Shown here: piece after piece, positions 27,076 through 35,793 of the stretch | Layout: each line of letters begins with the position of its first letter | How positions within the stretch are numbered: the first letter of the stretch is position 1 | Source of the DNA: Christiangramia sabulilitoris | GTDB taxonomy: Bacteria; Bacteroidota; Bacteroidia; Flavobacteriales; Flavobacteriaceae | Assembly (NCBI RefSeq): GCF_007050985.1 | Contig: NZ_VHSF01000001.1 | Location: forward strand, 1 to 64,000 | Direction: 5' to 3' | DNA: 64,000 bases | The notes under the pieces: model-generated | Told to the model about the DNA's origin: nothing | Databases searched by the model: none | The model's input: only the letters and a program-made list of their open reading frames with translations | Program-made: the position numbers and the translations under genes

Positions 27076-28775
27076 ACTACCTCGGGTTTAGACTTATCTA
27101 TTGTGAAGATCTGAATAAGGAAAGCTATAGAAATAACGAGTAGGCATCCAAGTACATTCAACCACAAATAAGGCATTATTTCCAGTTCAAATACAAGAAA
27201 TACGATTGCCTGGGTAATGATCGCAGCGATAAAAACTGAGTTGCTTTTAATGTACCTAATGAAAAACGCCAGCAGGAAAATTCCCAGGACATTCCCGTAA
27301 AATAAGCTTCCTATGATATTTACCAGCTGAATTAAATTGTCAAAAAGATCTGCCAGGCTCGCGAAAGCAATGGCAATTAATCCCCACATGAGGGTAAACC
27401 ATTTGGAAGCCAGAACATAATGCTCTTCACTTTTTTCCTGTTTGTGGTTTCTTTTGTAAAGGTCTATAACTGTTGTAGAAGCAAGGGCGTTAAGCTCAGA
27501 GGCTGTAGATGACATGGCTGCTGAAAGGATAACCGCCAGTAAAAGACCTATAAAACCCCTTGGAAGATTAGTAAGGATAAAGTGTATGAAAACATAGTCC
27601 TTATCATTGCTTTCGGCATCTACATCTGAAGCGTCTATAAAAAGCCTGGCTTCGTCCCGAACCTCGTTCTGTTGTCTTTCAAGTTCAAGATATCGTTGTT
27701 GATATTCTGATTGTTGTAATTGATCGTGACCAGATTTATTTTCTGCATAGGTCAGGCTAAGGGTTTGTTTCTTTTCCTGGATCTCCTCGTGTTCCATCAT
27801 TAGGTCACGATACTGTTCAGCATAATTAGAATTTAAAACAGTTTCGGTAGCGGCAGGATTAAAATTTAGCGGTGCAGTGTTGAACTGGTAAAATACAAAA
27901 ACCATCACCCCAACCAGTAGGATAAAGAATTGCAGAGGTACTTTCAGTAAACCGTTAAAGATCATTCCCATCTGGCTTTCCCTTACCGATCCTCCGGAGA
28001 GATATCTTTGAACCTGGCTTTGATCTGTACCAAAATAAGAAAGCGCCAGAAAACTCCCCCCAATTAATCCACTCCAAAGGGTGTACCTGTTCTCGAGATC
28101 AAACGAATAGTCAAGAATATTCATTTTCCCGCTGGTGCCGGCAATTTCCAGGGCATTAGTGAAACTTACCGACTCTGGTAAATAACTTAAAATAATAAAA
28201 AAGGCTACCACCATTCCCGTAAAAATGACTGCCATTTGCTGTTTGTGAGTAACGCTTACCGCTTTTGTTCCGCCCGAAACAGTATAAATAATTACCAGAA
28301 CACCAATAATAACCGTGAGGTAGGTAAGATTCCATCCTAAAACCGCAGAAAGCACTATGGCTGGTGCAAATATGGTTATTCCCGCCGCCAGACCGCGTTG
28401 CACCAAAAACAGGATGGCGGTTAAGGTTCTGGTCTTCCGGTCAAACCTGGATTCCAGGTATTCGTAAGCAGTATAAACTTTTAATTTGTGGTAAATTGGA
28501 ATAAAAACCATACAGATGATGACCATTGCTATTGGTAGTCCAAAGTAGAACTGGACAAAACCCATCCCATCATGAAAGGCCTGTCCGGGAGTGGATAAAA
28601 ACGTAATCGCGCTGGCCTGGGTGGCCATCACAGACAACCCGATGGTCCACCATCTGGCATTTTTCCCTCCGCCAATATAATCATCAACGTTCTTGCTTCC
28701 GCGGGATTTATAGACTCCATACCATACAATAAAGGCTATGGTTCCCGTTAGGATAATCCAATCTATTAGTTGCAT
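27072..28775 (-). CDS. Sodium:solute symporter (SSS family) with coiled-coil insertion
   Basis: A 567-residue inner-membrane symporter with about 13 predicted segments and the LeuT-type SSS fold (IGGGKNARWWTIGLSVMATQASAITFLS near residue 35, the sodium-site region, and YFGTDQSQVQRYLSGG near 250, an SSS signature). Between two membrane segments, residues ~318-392 form a hydrophilic Glu/Gln-rich stretch (EHEEIQEKKQTL, SEYQQRYLELERQQNEV) that looks like a coiled coil and is not in the core fold. SSS proteins import sugars, myo-inositol, sialic acid or amino acids with Na+. The oxidoreductase partner suggests a sugar-like substrate. Its ATG follows the stop of a 35-residue gene by one base. Confidence 0.92.
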   Translation of the reverse strand: MQLIDWIILTGTIAFIVWYGVYKSRGSKNVDDYIGGGKNARWWTIGLSVMATQASAITFLSTPGQAFHDGMGFVQFYFGLPIAMVIICMVFIPIYHKLKVYTAYEYLESRFDRKTRTLTAILFLVQRGLAAGITIFAPAIVLSAVLGWNLTYLTVIIGVLVIIYTVSGGTKAVSVTHKQQMAVIFTGMVVAFFIILSYLPESVSFTNALEIAGTSGKMNILDYSFDLENRYTLWSGLIGGSFLALSYFGTDQSQVQRYLSGGSVRESQMGMIFNGLLKVPLQFFILLVGVMVFVFYQFNTAPLNFNPAATETVLNSNYAEQYRDLMMEHEEIQEKKQTLSLTYAENKSGHDQLQQSEYQQRYLELERQQNEVRDEARLFIDASDVDAESNDKDYVFIHFILTNLPRGFIGLLLAVILSAAMSSTASELNALASTTVIDLYKRNHKQEKSEEHYVLASKWFTLMWGLIAIAFASLADLFDNLIQLVNIIGSLFYGNVLGIFLLAFFIRYIKSNSVFIAAIITQAIVFLVFELEIMPYLWLNVLGCLLVISIAFLIQIFTIDKSKPEVV

Positions 28776-28776
28776 A

Positions 28777-28884
28777 TCAGGCGAAATAATTCATTACTAA
28801 ATAAAACGCCAGGATATAAATTGCGTTTGCGATAAGTACAAGGGTATAACTCTTTTTCCAATGATAGGTTTCTGGTTTTTCCAT
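28777..28884 (-). CDS. 35-residue single-pass membrane protein, overlooked small gene
   Basis: A short reading frame, MEKPETYHWKKSY at the start followed by one hydrophobic segment (LVLIANAIYILAFYLVM) and ending NYFA. The start ATG overlaps the stop of the PIG-L gene (TAATG), and its TGA is one base before the ATG of the symporter, so it is packed into the operon with coupling at both ends. That packing plus the positively charged front and single membrane helix argue for a real gene. It could be a small accessory subunit of the symporter; some other SSS transporters work with a small membrane partner. No family is recognised. Confidence 0.72.
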   Translation of the reverse strand: MEKPETYHWKKSYTLVLIANAIYILAFYLVMNYFA

Positions 28885-31373
28885 TATTTACCTATTGAGA
28901 TTAGATTTGCAAAAAGTCTGAATGCTCCGGGAACGGCTTCGGGGAATTGTCTGAAAAAACTTAGCCCGGTGTAAATGTAATGCCCGTCTCCATATTTGGC
29001 TACAAGTAAACTTCCATGTTTAGGGGTTTCGCCGGAATCATGCATACTTAATATCGCTGTAAAATTCTCATCCCAGCTACCGGGAAAATACAGCCCCCTT
29101 TCCTGAACCCAGCCTTCAAAATCTGCCCTGGATATTTTATTAGGAGAATTGAGAACCGGATGGTCTGGAGCTAAAAACTGGATCTCAGATTTTTCGTTGG
29201 TTACTCTGTCTCTGGAAAGATTCAATTTATACGGGGATAGATCGTTCACCACCAGACCGCGATTGGTATTGTATTGCACGATCATCGTTCCTCCTTTTTT
29301 TACATAATCGTGTAGGATATCCTGTTTATATTTTAATGCATCTAATACGTTATAAGCCCTGATTCCCAGAACTACCGCATCAAAATCCATTAGGTTCGAC
29401 ATCGAAATATCTGAAATGGCAATTTTAGTAACATTATACCCTATTTGCTCAAGGCTTTCAGGAACTATATCCCCGGCACCTTCAATATAGGCGATATGAT
29501 TTCCTTTTTTCTTAATATCGAGTTTAACCAATTTCAGGGAAGCAGTTTTGATGAGATTCAAATCGGGGATATGATCATAATTGATCTCGATCAGGTTTTG
29601 ATTATAGACTTTTCCCTTTACAGTCGCCTCTGGTAGCAACCTGGTTTCATTTTGTGTTTCCGGAGGTGTTATTCTAAATTTCAATTTCTCAGAACCACCA
29701 GCCTGACTTATAGAGAAATTTGTTTTAACCGGTTCTATTTTCCAACCCGGTCCTGCTTTCAGGTCAAGTACTCCGGTAATATTTTCAGTTTTTGCGGTGA
29801 CCTGGATAATTATTTCTTTTGGATCCTGGTTATTAAAAATAAGCACATCTTCCTGAAATTTAATATCAACCGGCGGGACCACTTCAAAATTTTTATAGGT
29901 TTCACCATAGACATTATCATTGAACTTATATACTACCGGCTTCTCAAAACTAATCTCTGTACCATTAATGTTTAAGTGAAAAGTAGCCCGCGTGGTTAAA
30001 GGCGTTTCGGGAAGTCCTTTTAAATTTTGATCTTTTACCGCATACATTCCCATGCTGCCTTCTTGCTCCAGCCAGTAAGGATTTGTATAATTTGCTGTTT
30101 CAGGTATTTTAAAGGTCAAATTACTTTCCCAGCCTGCATTATTCAGCAGGTTAACCTGAGGTTTTAAAACTGAATTATTTGGAGTAAGTTCTACAGAGGT
30201 AAGTAAAATGTTTGCATCACTTCGGTTGATCGCCTCCAGGGAAACCCCTAGTTCTTCTGACGGCGTCGCGCTGGGTTTATCTGCAACTGCCTCCAAAAAC
30301 ATTCCGGAAGCTGCATATATGATCTTTTTAATTTGGCTTGTCTTTATCTCTCTCCAGTGTGCATCTTCGAGTTTTTGGATGAGTTCATATGCTTCTAAAA
30401 GTTGAGGTAAACTTTTGGAAGGGTTGGTAAATTCAAAGTTATTTTCAACTTCTGCCAGTATGTTTCCAATTTCCTTACCGCCTTTGAGCCTGTTCCAACT
30501 GGTGTCTATCCCTTCAAATACGTCAGAATTTTCAGCAGGGAGATCTCCCTCTAATAGTTCAAGGTATTCTATTTGCGTTCCGCGGCTACCGGTGCTTCCA
30601 AAGCCCTGGGACCGATGCTGACTTCTGCTTATCGAAGCGATTTCGGTATTAGAAAGACCTTTTAATGGAAAATAGTTTCCGGTATCAAAACTTATAAAGT
30701 TAGATTTGTCTGCAGCCTTAAAGGCCTCGCTTCCGCCATAAAACCAGGGAGAAGTATTAAAGAAAAGGCGTTTTGGTTCGAAAGTATTCACATATTCCAG
30801 CTGTTCATCGAATGCAGTAATGGAACCAGCGAGATCAAAAGCTTCCACACTTAGAATAGCAGAAGAAGTGTGGTGCCCGTGGGTGCTTCCCGGGGTGCGA
30901 TGGTCAAAACGGTTAATAATCACATCTGGTCTGAATTTTCGAATTATCCATACCACATCACTTAAAACTTCCTTTTTATTCCATATCTCCAGGGTTTCTG
31001 AAGGTGTTTTGGAATAACCAAAATCATTAGCCCGGGTAAAGAATTGTTCTCCTCCGTCAATTTTTCTGGCTGCAAGCAGTTCCTGGGTTCTTATAAGACC
31101 TAATTGTTCTCTTAATTCGGGACCAATGAGATTCTGACCGCCATCACCTCTTGTTAGTGATAAATAAGCCGTACGGGCATGTTTTTCATTCGAGAAATAA
31201 GAGATCAACCTGGTATTTTCATCATCTGGATGAGCTGCGATATATAATACTGAACCCAGAAAGTTCAGTTTTTTGATCTGATTATAGATTTCGGCAGAGC
31301 TCCATTTTTCAGGGGCCTGGGCATGGCTTAAAGAAAAGCAAAGTATAAAAAGAGCAAGAAATAATTTCCGCAT
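28884..31373 (-). CDS. PIG-L family deacetylase, large secreted form
   Basis: An 829-residue exported protein with a signal peptide (MRKLFLALFILCFSLSHAQ). Residues ~40-230 form the PIG-L (LmbE-like) zinc deacetylase domain: AHPDDE at 47-52 provides Zn ligands and the catalytic Asp, and GSTHGHHTSS near 165 provides the second histidine group. The remaining ~550 residues include beta-sandwich stretches and a C-terminal region (GIRAYN, GGTMIVQYNTN, GHYIYTGLSFFRQFP) resembling a ThuA/glutamine-amidotransferase-like fold. The family removes N-acetyl groups from amino sugars. The ATG at 31373 is preferred since the -7 element TATATTTG lies within the longer frame. First gene of the operon with the small protein, symporter and oxidoreductase. 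Confidence 0.88.
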   Translation of the reverse strand: MRKLFLALFILCFSLSHAQAPEKWSSAEIYNQIKKLNFLGSVLYIAAHPDDENTRLISYFSNEKHARTAYLSLTRGDGGQNLIGPELREQLGLIRTQELLAARKIDGGEQFFTRANDFGYSKTPSETLEIWNKKEVLSDVVWIIRKFRPDVIINRFDHRTPGSTHGHHTSSAILSVEAFDLAGSITAFDEQLEYVNTFEPKRLFFNTSPWFYGGSEAFKAADKSNFISFDTGNYFPLKGLSNTEIASISRSQHRSQGFGSTGSRGTQIEYLELLEGDLPAENSDVFEGIDTSWNRLKGGKEIGNILAEVENNFEFTNPSKSLPQLLEAYELIQKLEDAHWREIKTSQIKKIIYAASGMFLEAVADKPSATPSEELGVSLEAINRSDANILLTSVELTPNNSVLKPQVNLLNNAGWESNLTFKIPETANYTNPYWLEQEGSMGMYAVKDQNLKGLPETPLTTRATFHLNINGTEISFEKPVVYKFNDNVYGETYKNFEVVPPVDIKFQEDVLIFNNQDPKEIIIQVTAKTENITGVLDLKAGPGWKIEPVKTNFSISQAGGSEKLKFRITPPETQNETRLLPEATVKGKVYNQNLIEINYDHIPDLNLIKTASLKLVKLDIKKKGNHIAYIEGAGDIVPESLEQIGYNVTKIAISDISMSNLMDFDAVVLGIRAYNVLDALKYKQDILHDYVKKGGTMIVQYNTNRGLVVNDLSPYKLNLSRDRVTNEKSEIQFLAPDHPVLNSPNKISRADFEGWVQERGLYFPGSWDENFTAILSMHDSGETPKHGSLLVAKYGDGHYIYTGLSFFRQFPEAVPGAFRLFANLISIGK

Positions 31374-31390
31374 TAGATCAAGGGTTTTAC

Positions 31391-31398
31391 CAAATATA
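31391..31398 (-). promoter_or_regulatory. -7 promoter element of the PIG-L operon
   Basis: TATATTTG on the minus strand, 18 bases before the ATG at 31373, matches TAnnTTTG and decides between two possible starts. No clear -33 TTG. Confidence 0.55.
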
Positions 31399-31445
31399 AA
31401 AACTTTCAATCCTCTATGGAGATAATTTTGATCTTCTTTTAAATT

Positions 31446-31985
31446 TTAAAGAGCATCCTTGCCTTCGTCATTTCTTCTTTGGGTTTCAATGAGGGAAACG
31501 GCTTTCTGTAAAATAAGATTATTAGGGTAAGTAATAAGTTCACCATCCCGGGTGCGCAAATGAAGATGGAAAGCCTTGATATCCTCGATCTCTGCTTCTA
31601 TAGGAAGATCCTTGTCGTGTATTCTTATAGTATCACCTATCTTATAAGGAAAAGAAAAGAACATGATAATTCCCGAGGTGATATTGCTTAGAATAGACCA
31701 GATTGCAAACAATGCAACTCCAATCACAGCAAAAACAGATGAGAAGATTAGTGAAAGGTCTGTAAGCCCTACGCCCCAGGCGAAAGCCAGCAAGAATGCT
31801 GCTATCAATAGAATAAGAATGTTTATGTATTTAAACATCAGTCTCGTTCTTGTGATATTGATCTCACTTCTTTTGCCAACTTTATTAGCGGCTTTTTTCA
31901 GAACAAATTGAATAACCAGTAATAGAATTAGAACTCCCAGGGAATACAATAATTCATAGCGATATGCGGTGAGGACTTCGTACAT
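31446..31985 (-). CDS. Small mechanosensitive channel, MscS family
   Basis: A 179-residue inner-membrane protein with three hydrophobic segments (residues ~12-29, ~52-72, ~78-110) and a short cytosolic beta domain. The pore-lining segment FAVIGVALFAIWSILSNITSGIIMF and the following PYKIGDTIRI are standard MscS features. It is much shorter than E. coli MscS (286 residues), lacking the large vestibule, as are many MscS-like proteins in Bacteroidota. It probably releases solutes on osmotic downshock. Its ATG overlaps the last base of the upstream lipoprotein stop, so it closes the six-gene operon. Confidence 0.9.
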   Translation of the reverse strand: MYEVLTAYRYELLYSLGVLILLLVIQFVLKKAANKVGKRSEINITRTRLMFKYINILILLIAAFLLAFAWGVGLTDLSLIFSSVFAVIGVALFAIWSILSNITSGIIMFFSFPYKIGDTIRIHDKDLPIEAEIEDIKAFHLHLRTRDGELITYPNNLILQKAVSLIETQRRNDEGKDAL

Positions 31986-32872
31986 TAATTTAAATCCAGT
32001 TTTTGGCGTAAAGGTAGATTATTATTCGAATTCTTATTCCAGTAGTCACTTTTTATACGTTTTTTTTTGACCGCTTTGGTAGTAAGAATTGCTTTATTCG
32101 TACCCGTTCCAGACGGATAGGATTCTTCCCATTTTTCAATATGATGCGGAAAACCCTTGCTAAAGTATATTTTGATCTCTCTTTGTAAATCTGGATAATT
32201 CAAGGTATAGATGTTGAAATTATTTGCGGTAAAGAATTCACCGAAAGCCTTATACGGTTTAGTTTCCTCGTGGCTTAATCTAAGATATTCGAAAGATGGT
32301 ATCATTTCAAAATCTCCGGTAGGTACGAGGTCAGGATCAATCCTGAGTTGATTCCAGATTTCATTTTCCAGTGCCACTTTTTTCAATTTGAATTCCTGGT
32401 CTGCCTCACCCTGAAAATAGGAATGACTTTCAATATTGTATTTTTCCCTGTTATTAAGCTGCATATAAACCTGACCGCACCATTCCTGGATAGATGCGGC
32501 AATCTTTAAAGCGTGTTTCTGGCCGTCTAAAGGGTAGAAAGTACTTTGCATGATGCTATAAGGATAGATACCGGTGAGAAAATTTTTAGTGGCATTTAAT
32601 TTAAGAACTGGTATATTTTTACTGTCCTGCAAATTGGCCTTCACCTGCTCCCCGGGTAGTAGATCTTCGGTTACGAAAATAAGAACTGCCTCACCTTCTC
32701 TAATTTCACCGTACCTGGCCTGCTCAAGGTCGTAAGAGGTGATTTCTGCTTCGCCGGCAAACCAGTAATCTTTAAAATCTTCTTTCAGCTCGATAGGGCT
32801 ATTCGGCTTCTTAGAATCTGAGCAGGATAGACAAACAAGAACTGTAGCTATGTATGAAAAGAAGCGAGACAT
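31985..32872 (-). CDS. Lipoprotein of unknown function
   Basis: A 295-residue exported protein. The first 17 residues form a lipoprotein signal (IATVLVCLSC) with the lipobox cysteine at residue 17, followed by SDSKK, so it is likely anchored to the outer membrane. The body has a W-F-AGEAEITSYDLEQARYGE start and a strand-rich pattern, and no known enzyme motif. Homologues in Flavobacteria are often found beside maf and sometimes carry its name by mistake. Here it begins 24 bases after maf and overlaps the MscS gene by one base. Function unknown. Confidence 0.82.
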   Translation of the reverse strand: MSRFFSYIATVLVCLSCSDSKKPNSPIELKEDFKDYWFAGEAEITSYDLEQARYGEIREGEAVLIFVTEDLLPGEQVKANLQDSKNIPVLKLNATKNFLTGIYPYSIMQSTFYPLDGQKHALKIAASIQEWCGQVYMQLNNREKYNIESHSYFQGEADQEFKLKKVALENEIWNQLRIDPDLVPTGDFEMIPSFEYLRLSHEETKPYKAFGEFFTANNFNIYTLNYPDLQREIKIYFSKGFPHHIEKWEESYPSGTGTNKAILTTKAVKKKRIKSDYWNKNSNNNLPLRQKLDLN

Positions 32873-32896
32873 AATTTTTTACTAAAGTTACAAATT

Positions 32897-33484
32897 TCAA
32901 TTCTGTACCAGTTCTCTGATGGTTTTATAAACAAGGTGCGTAGGTAAGCCTACTACATTAAAATAACTGCCTTCGATCTTTTCGATCCCTATTAATCCTA
33001 TCCATTCCTGTATAGCATAACCACCGGCTTTATCAAATGGCTTAAAATTAGTTACATAATACTCGATTTCCTCGACTGTAAGCTCTTTAAAAAATACCCG
33101 GGTATTATGGTTTAATATTTTCTGGGTTTTAGCAGTGGTAAAACAAACCGAAGTGATCACTTCATGATCCTTGCCAGATAAGGCCTTGATCATATTCACA
33201 GCTTCCTGGTGGTCTGCAGGTTTCCCAAGGGCCACACCGTCATTATAAACTATGGTATCACTGGTAATAAGAATTTGATTCTCTTTCAGGTCATCAAAAG
33301 CTTCGGCTTTTAATACAGAAAGATAATTCGTGATCTCTTCTCTTTTGAGATGTTCTGGGAAAATTTCATGTACAGGTCGTACATCCCTGGTTACAGGTAT
33401 ATTTAAATCCTCAAAAAATCGTTGCCTTCTGGGAGATCCGGATGCAAGAATTATTTCATAATCTTTTAAAATGTCTTTCAGCAT
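32897..33484 (-). CDS. maf: Maf-family nucleoside triphosphate pyrophosphatase
   Basis: A 195-residue house-cleaning pyrophosphatase that removes dTTP, UTP or modified nucleotides. The substrate loop ILASGSPRRQRF is at residues ~11-22, followed by the conserved YLSVLKAEAF, ITSDTIV (catalytic Asp) near residue 72, GKPADHQEA and the C-terminal GGYAIQ and GLP. The presence of DKAGGYAIQEWIG fits the dTTPase/UTPase (YhdE-like) subgroup. It lies 3 bases after the UbiA gene in the six-gene operon. Confidence 0.94.
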   Translation of the reverse strand: MLKDILKDYEIILASGSPRRQRFFEDLNIPVTRDVRPVHEIFPEHLKREEITNYLSVLKAEAFDDLKENQILITSDTIVYNDGVALGKPADHQEAVNMIKALSGKDHEVITSVCFTTAKTQKILNHNTRVFFKELTVEEIEYYVTNFKPFDKAGGYAIQEWIGLIGIEKIEGSYFNVVGLPTHLVYKTIRELVQN

Positions 33485-33487
33485 GAT

Positions 33488-34402
33488 TTAAAGTAAAATG
33501 AATTGTAAGAGACCTATGGAGATAAACCCGAAAAATAAAATAGCTTTTAATACCGCACTTAGCCGGGCATATTCATTTTTTTTCTCTGCGCTTAAAATAT
33601 TGATCAGGAAAAATAACAGAGGGGCGACCAGGAATAACAGGGTATATATTACCGCACTGATATTTTCAAACAGGTATTGATAAATATAATAAATCAAGAA
33701 TGCAAGCGGGATCAAACCAGCCACAAAAAGGATCTTATTAACCCTTTTTTTTCCAAATTCTATAGGCAGAGTCCGGTAACCGGCATTATAATCACCATCG
33801 ATATCCTGCTGGTCTTTTACGATCTCGCGTAGTAAATTTATGAGAAAAGCGAATATGGAATAATCGAGTAAAATTGAAAATATGGTAGACTGGGTTTGTT
33901 GATTTTCAGGGGTAATGGCCGGAAGTAAATCATATAGTCCTACGCCAACCGGAATTAACCCTACGATAAGACTCACCAGAATATTTCCTACTAAAATAGT
34001 TTGTTGAAACTGGGAGTTATAAAGATACAGGATGGCAGATCCAAAAATAAAAAAGGCCGAAAAACCTGGCCTGCCTATCATATTTGAAAGATAGAATCCC
34101 AGACCAACCCCAATAATATTCAGAATAAAGAAAAGACGGTAGGCAGATTTTTCTGAAATATTCTTATTAATATAAGTACGCTCCGGTTTGTTGGCAAGGT
34201 CAGCCGGCACATCATATATATCATTTATAACGTAACCGCCTGCGGCCACCATAACTACTGCCAGAACAAGCAACGAAAATCCAAAAAGATTTAGGGTAAT
34301 TGCAACCCCGAAAGGTTCGAACAGGCCATATTTAATAAGAAACATCGTAAGAGCGATAAAAAGGAGGTTACCAGCTCTTATCAATTTTAGATAGCTAATC
34401 AT
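33488..34402 (-). CDS. UbiA-family prenyltransferase
   Basis: A 304-residue integral membrane protein with about eight hydrophobic segments. Both magnesium-binding motifs of the UbiA superfamily are visible: NDIYDVPAD at residues 60-68 and DQQDIDGDYNAGYRTLP near 195-211. The closest annotated relatives are usually called geranylgeranylglycerol-phosphate geranylgeranyltransferase, the archaeal ether-lipid enzyme, but that substrate is unproved in flavobacteria. An alternative is a quinone or other prenyl-acceptor role. It lies between kdsC and maf, each 3 bases apart. Confidence 0.88.
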   Translation of the reverse strand: MISYLKLIRAGNLLFIALTMFLIKYGLFEPFGVAITLNLFGFSLLVLAVVMVAAGGYVINDIYDVPADLANKPERTYINKNISEKSAYRLFFILNIIGVGLGFYLSNMIGRPGFSAFFIFGSAILYLYNSQFQQTILVGNILVSLIVGLIPVGVGLYDLLPAITPENQQTQSTIFSILLDYSIFAFLINLLREIVKDQQDIDGDYNAGYRTLPIEFGKKRVNKILFVAGLIPLAFLIYYIYQYLFENISAVIYTLLFLVAPLLFFLINILSAEKKNEYARLSAVLKAILFFGFISIGLLQFILL

Positions 34403-34405
34403 CGA

Positions 34406-34921
34406 TCAGGATTTTTTCTCCATCCATTTGCCCTGAACTTTCATTACCTGCTCTATTACATCCCGCACGCAGCCCTCACCGCCTTTTTTATGCGACACAT
34501 AAAGAGAAACTTCTTTTACTTCTGGAACAGCATCCTGAGGGCAGCATGGTAATCCCACGAGTTTCATAGGATAATAATCGGGGATGTCATCTCCCATATA
34601 AAGAACCTGTTCTGCTTTGATATTATAGATATCAAAAAATTCATCCATTTGCTCCACCTTGTCGTGCACTCCCAGGTAAATATCTGTAATCCCCAGATCA
34701 CGCAGGCGTGCCCTTACGCCTTCATTTTTACCTCCGCTTATAATGCAAACCGTATAGCCGGCATTGTGCGCCATTTTCATGGCATACCCGTCTTTGGTGT
34801 TCATTGTTCTTAAAAGTTCTCCTTTAGTAGAGATCTGAATATCTCCATTGGTTAGAACTCCATCTACGTCAAAAACGAAAGTATTGATCTGGTTGAGGTG
34901 TTCTTTATAGCTTTTTTCCAT
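34406..34921 (-). CDS. kdsC: Kdo-8-phosphate phosphatase (HAD family)
   Basis: Removes phosphate from Kdo 8-phosphate, one step before KdsB in Kdo synthesis for lipopolysaccharide. The 171-residue protein is a capless HAD phosphatase (C0 type) that normally forms tetramers. Motif I is VFDVDGVLTNG with the nucleophile Asp18 and Asp20, motif II is IISGGKNEG, and motif IV is YMGDDIPDYYPM near residue 118. The first 17 bases overlap the end of the upstream DUF2520 gene, so the two are coupled. Confidence 0.94.
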   Translation of the reverse strand: MEKSYKEHLNQINTFVFDVDGVLTNGDIQISTKGELLRTMNTKDGYAMKMAHNAGYTVCIISGGKNEGVRARLRDLGITDIYLGVHDKVEQMDEFFDIYNIKAEQVLYMGDDIPDYYPMKLVGLPCCPQDAVPEVKEVSLYVSHKKGGEGCVRDVIEQVMKVQGKWMEKKS

Positions 34922-35666
34922 ATAGCTTCTGTATAGATTCGGTTAAAATTTTATAGATCTTTTGTTTGTCTTCATCCAGCATCGCCAGGTGCGCGTTTAT
35001 AGTTTCCTGGTCATTTCTCATTGCCGGACCGGTTTGTGCGGAATAGGGTTCTAAAATTTCAATTTTAGAAACAGTTTCCTTGATTAGAGGTCTTAGAATC
35101 CCGAATGGTAATTCATTTTGCTGGCAATATTCCTGAGCCAGGGTAAAGAGGTGATTGCTAAAATTATTCACAAAAACTGCCGATAAATGCAGCGCCCGGC
35201 GCTGTTCAGAATTTACTTCAAATACTTTGTTGCTTACTTTGGCGGCAACTTCTTTGAGAAAATTTAGATTTTCAGAAGTATTTGCTTCAAGGCATAATGG
35301 TACCTCAGAGAAATCTACCGGCATGTTCTTAGAAAAGGTCTGTATAGGGTAGAAAACACCATAATTCTCAAACTTCATCAAAGCATCCATGGATACGCTT
35401 CCGGAGGTATGAGTCACCAGGCCGGTTTTTATATTCAGCTCTTGAGCAAGGGCAGTAATAGCTTCGTCTTTGATCGCAATGAGATACAGGTGAGCCTCTT
35501 TTAACTTCGAAGGATCTGAAATACATATTTCAGAATCATGTACAAAATTAAGGTGGTCAATATTGCGATTAAAAACCTGTATGATCTCCAGTCCCTGAGC
35601 TTCAGAAAAGCTACGGTATAAGTGAGAAGCAACGTTTCCGGCACCAATAATTACCACTTTAATCAT
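34905..35666 (-). CDS. Rossmann-fold / DUF2520 protein
   Basis: A 253-residue protein with an N-terminal NAD(P)-binding domain (VVIIGAGNVASHLYRSF at residues 4-20) and a C-terminal helical DUF2520 domain (SEQRRALHLSAVFVNNFSNHLFTLA near 158-182, then SAQTGPAMRNDQETINAHL). Overall it resembles the F420-dependent NADP oxidoreductase and 6-phosphogluconate dehydrogenase-like proteins. The reaction is not known. It is the first gene of the minus-strand operon that continues with kdsC, UbiA, maf, the lipoprotein and MscS, and is the gene nearest to the divergent ccsA promoter. Confidence 0.86.
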   Translation of the reverse strand: MIKVVIIGAGNVASHLYRSFSEAQGLEIIQVFNRNIDHLNFVHDSEICISDPSKLKEAHLYLIAIKDEAITALAQELNIKTGLVTHTSGSVSMDALMKFENYGVFYPIQTFSKNMPVDFSEVPLCLEANTSENLNFLKEVAAKVSNKVFEVNSEQRRALHLSAVFVNNFSNHLFTLAQEYCQQNELPFGILRPLIKETVSKIEILEPYSAQTGPAMRNDQETINAHLAMLDEDKQKIYKILTESIQKLYGKKL

Positions 35667-35761
35667 TTGGCTAAAATACCAAAAATTTTAAGCGGGCGAA
35701 ATTAACATTTGTCAACTTAAGAATGAATAGGGATATGTCCCTAAAACTGATAATAAATCGT

Positions 35762-35769
35762 TAAATTTG
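35762..35769 (+). promoter_or_regulatory. -7 promoter element of the ResB-CcsA gene
   Basis: TAAATTTG matches TAnnTTTG, about 25 bases before the ATG at 35794. No clear -33 TTG is present. Confidence 0.55.
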
Positions 35770-35793
35770 CAGCCGTTAAAATGACACTTTTTC

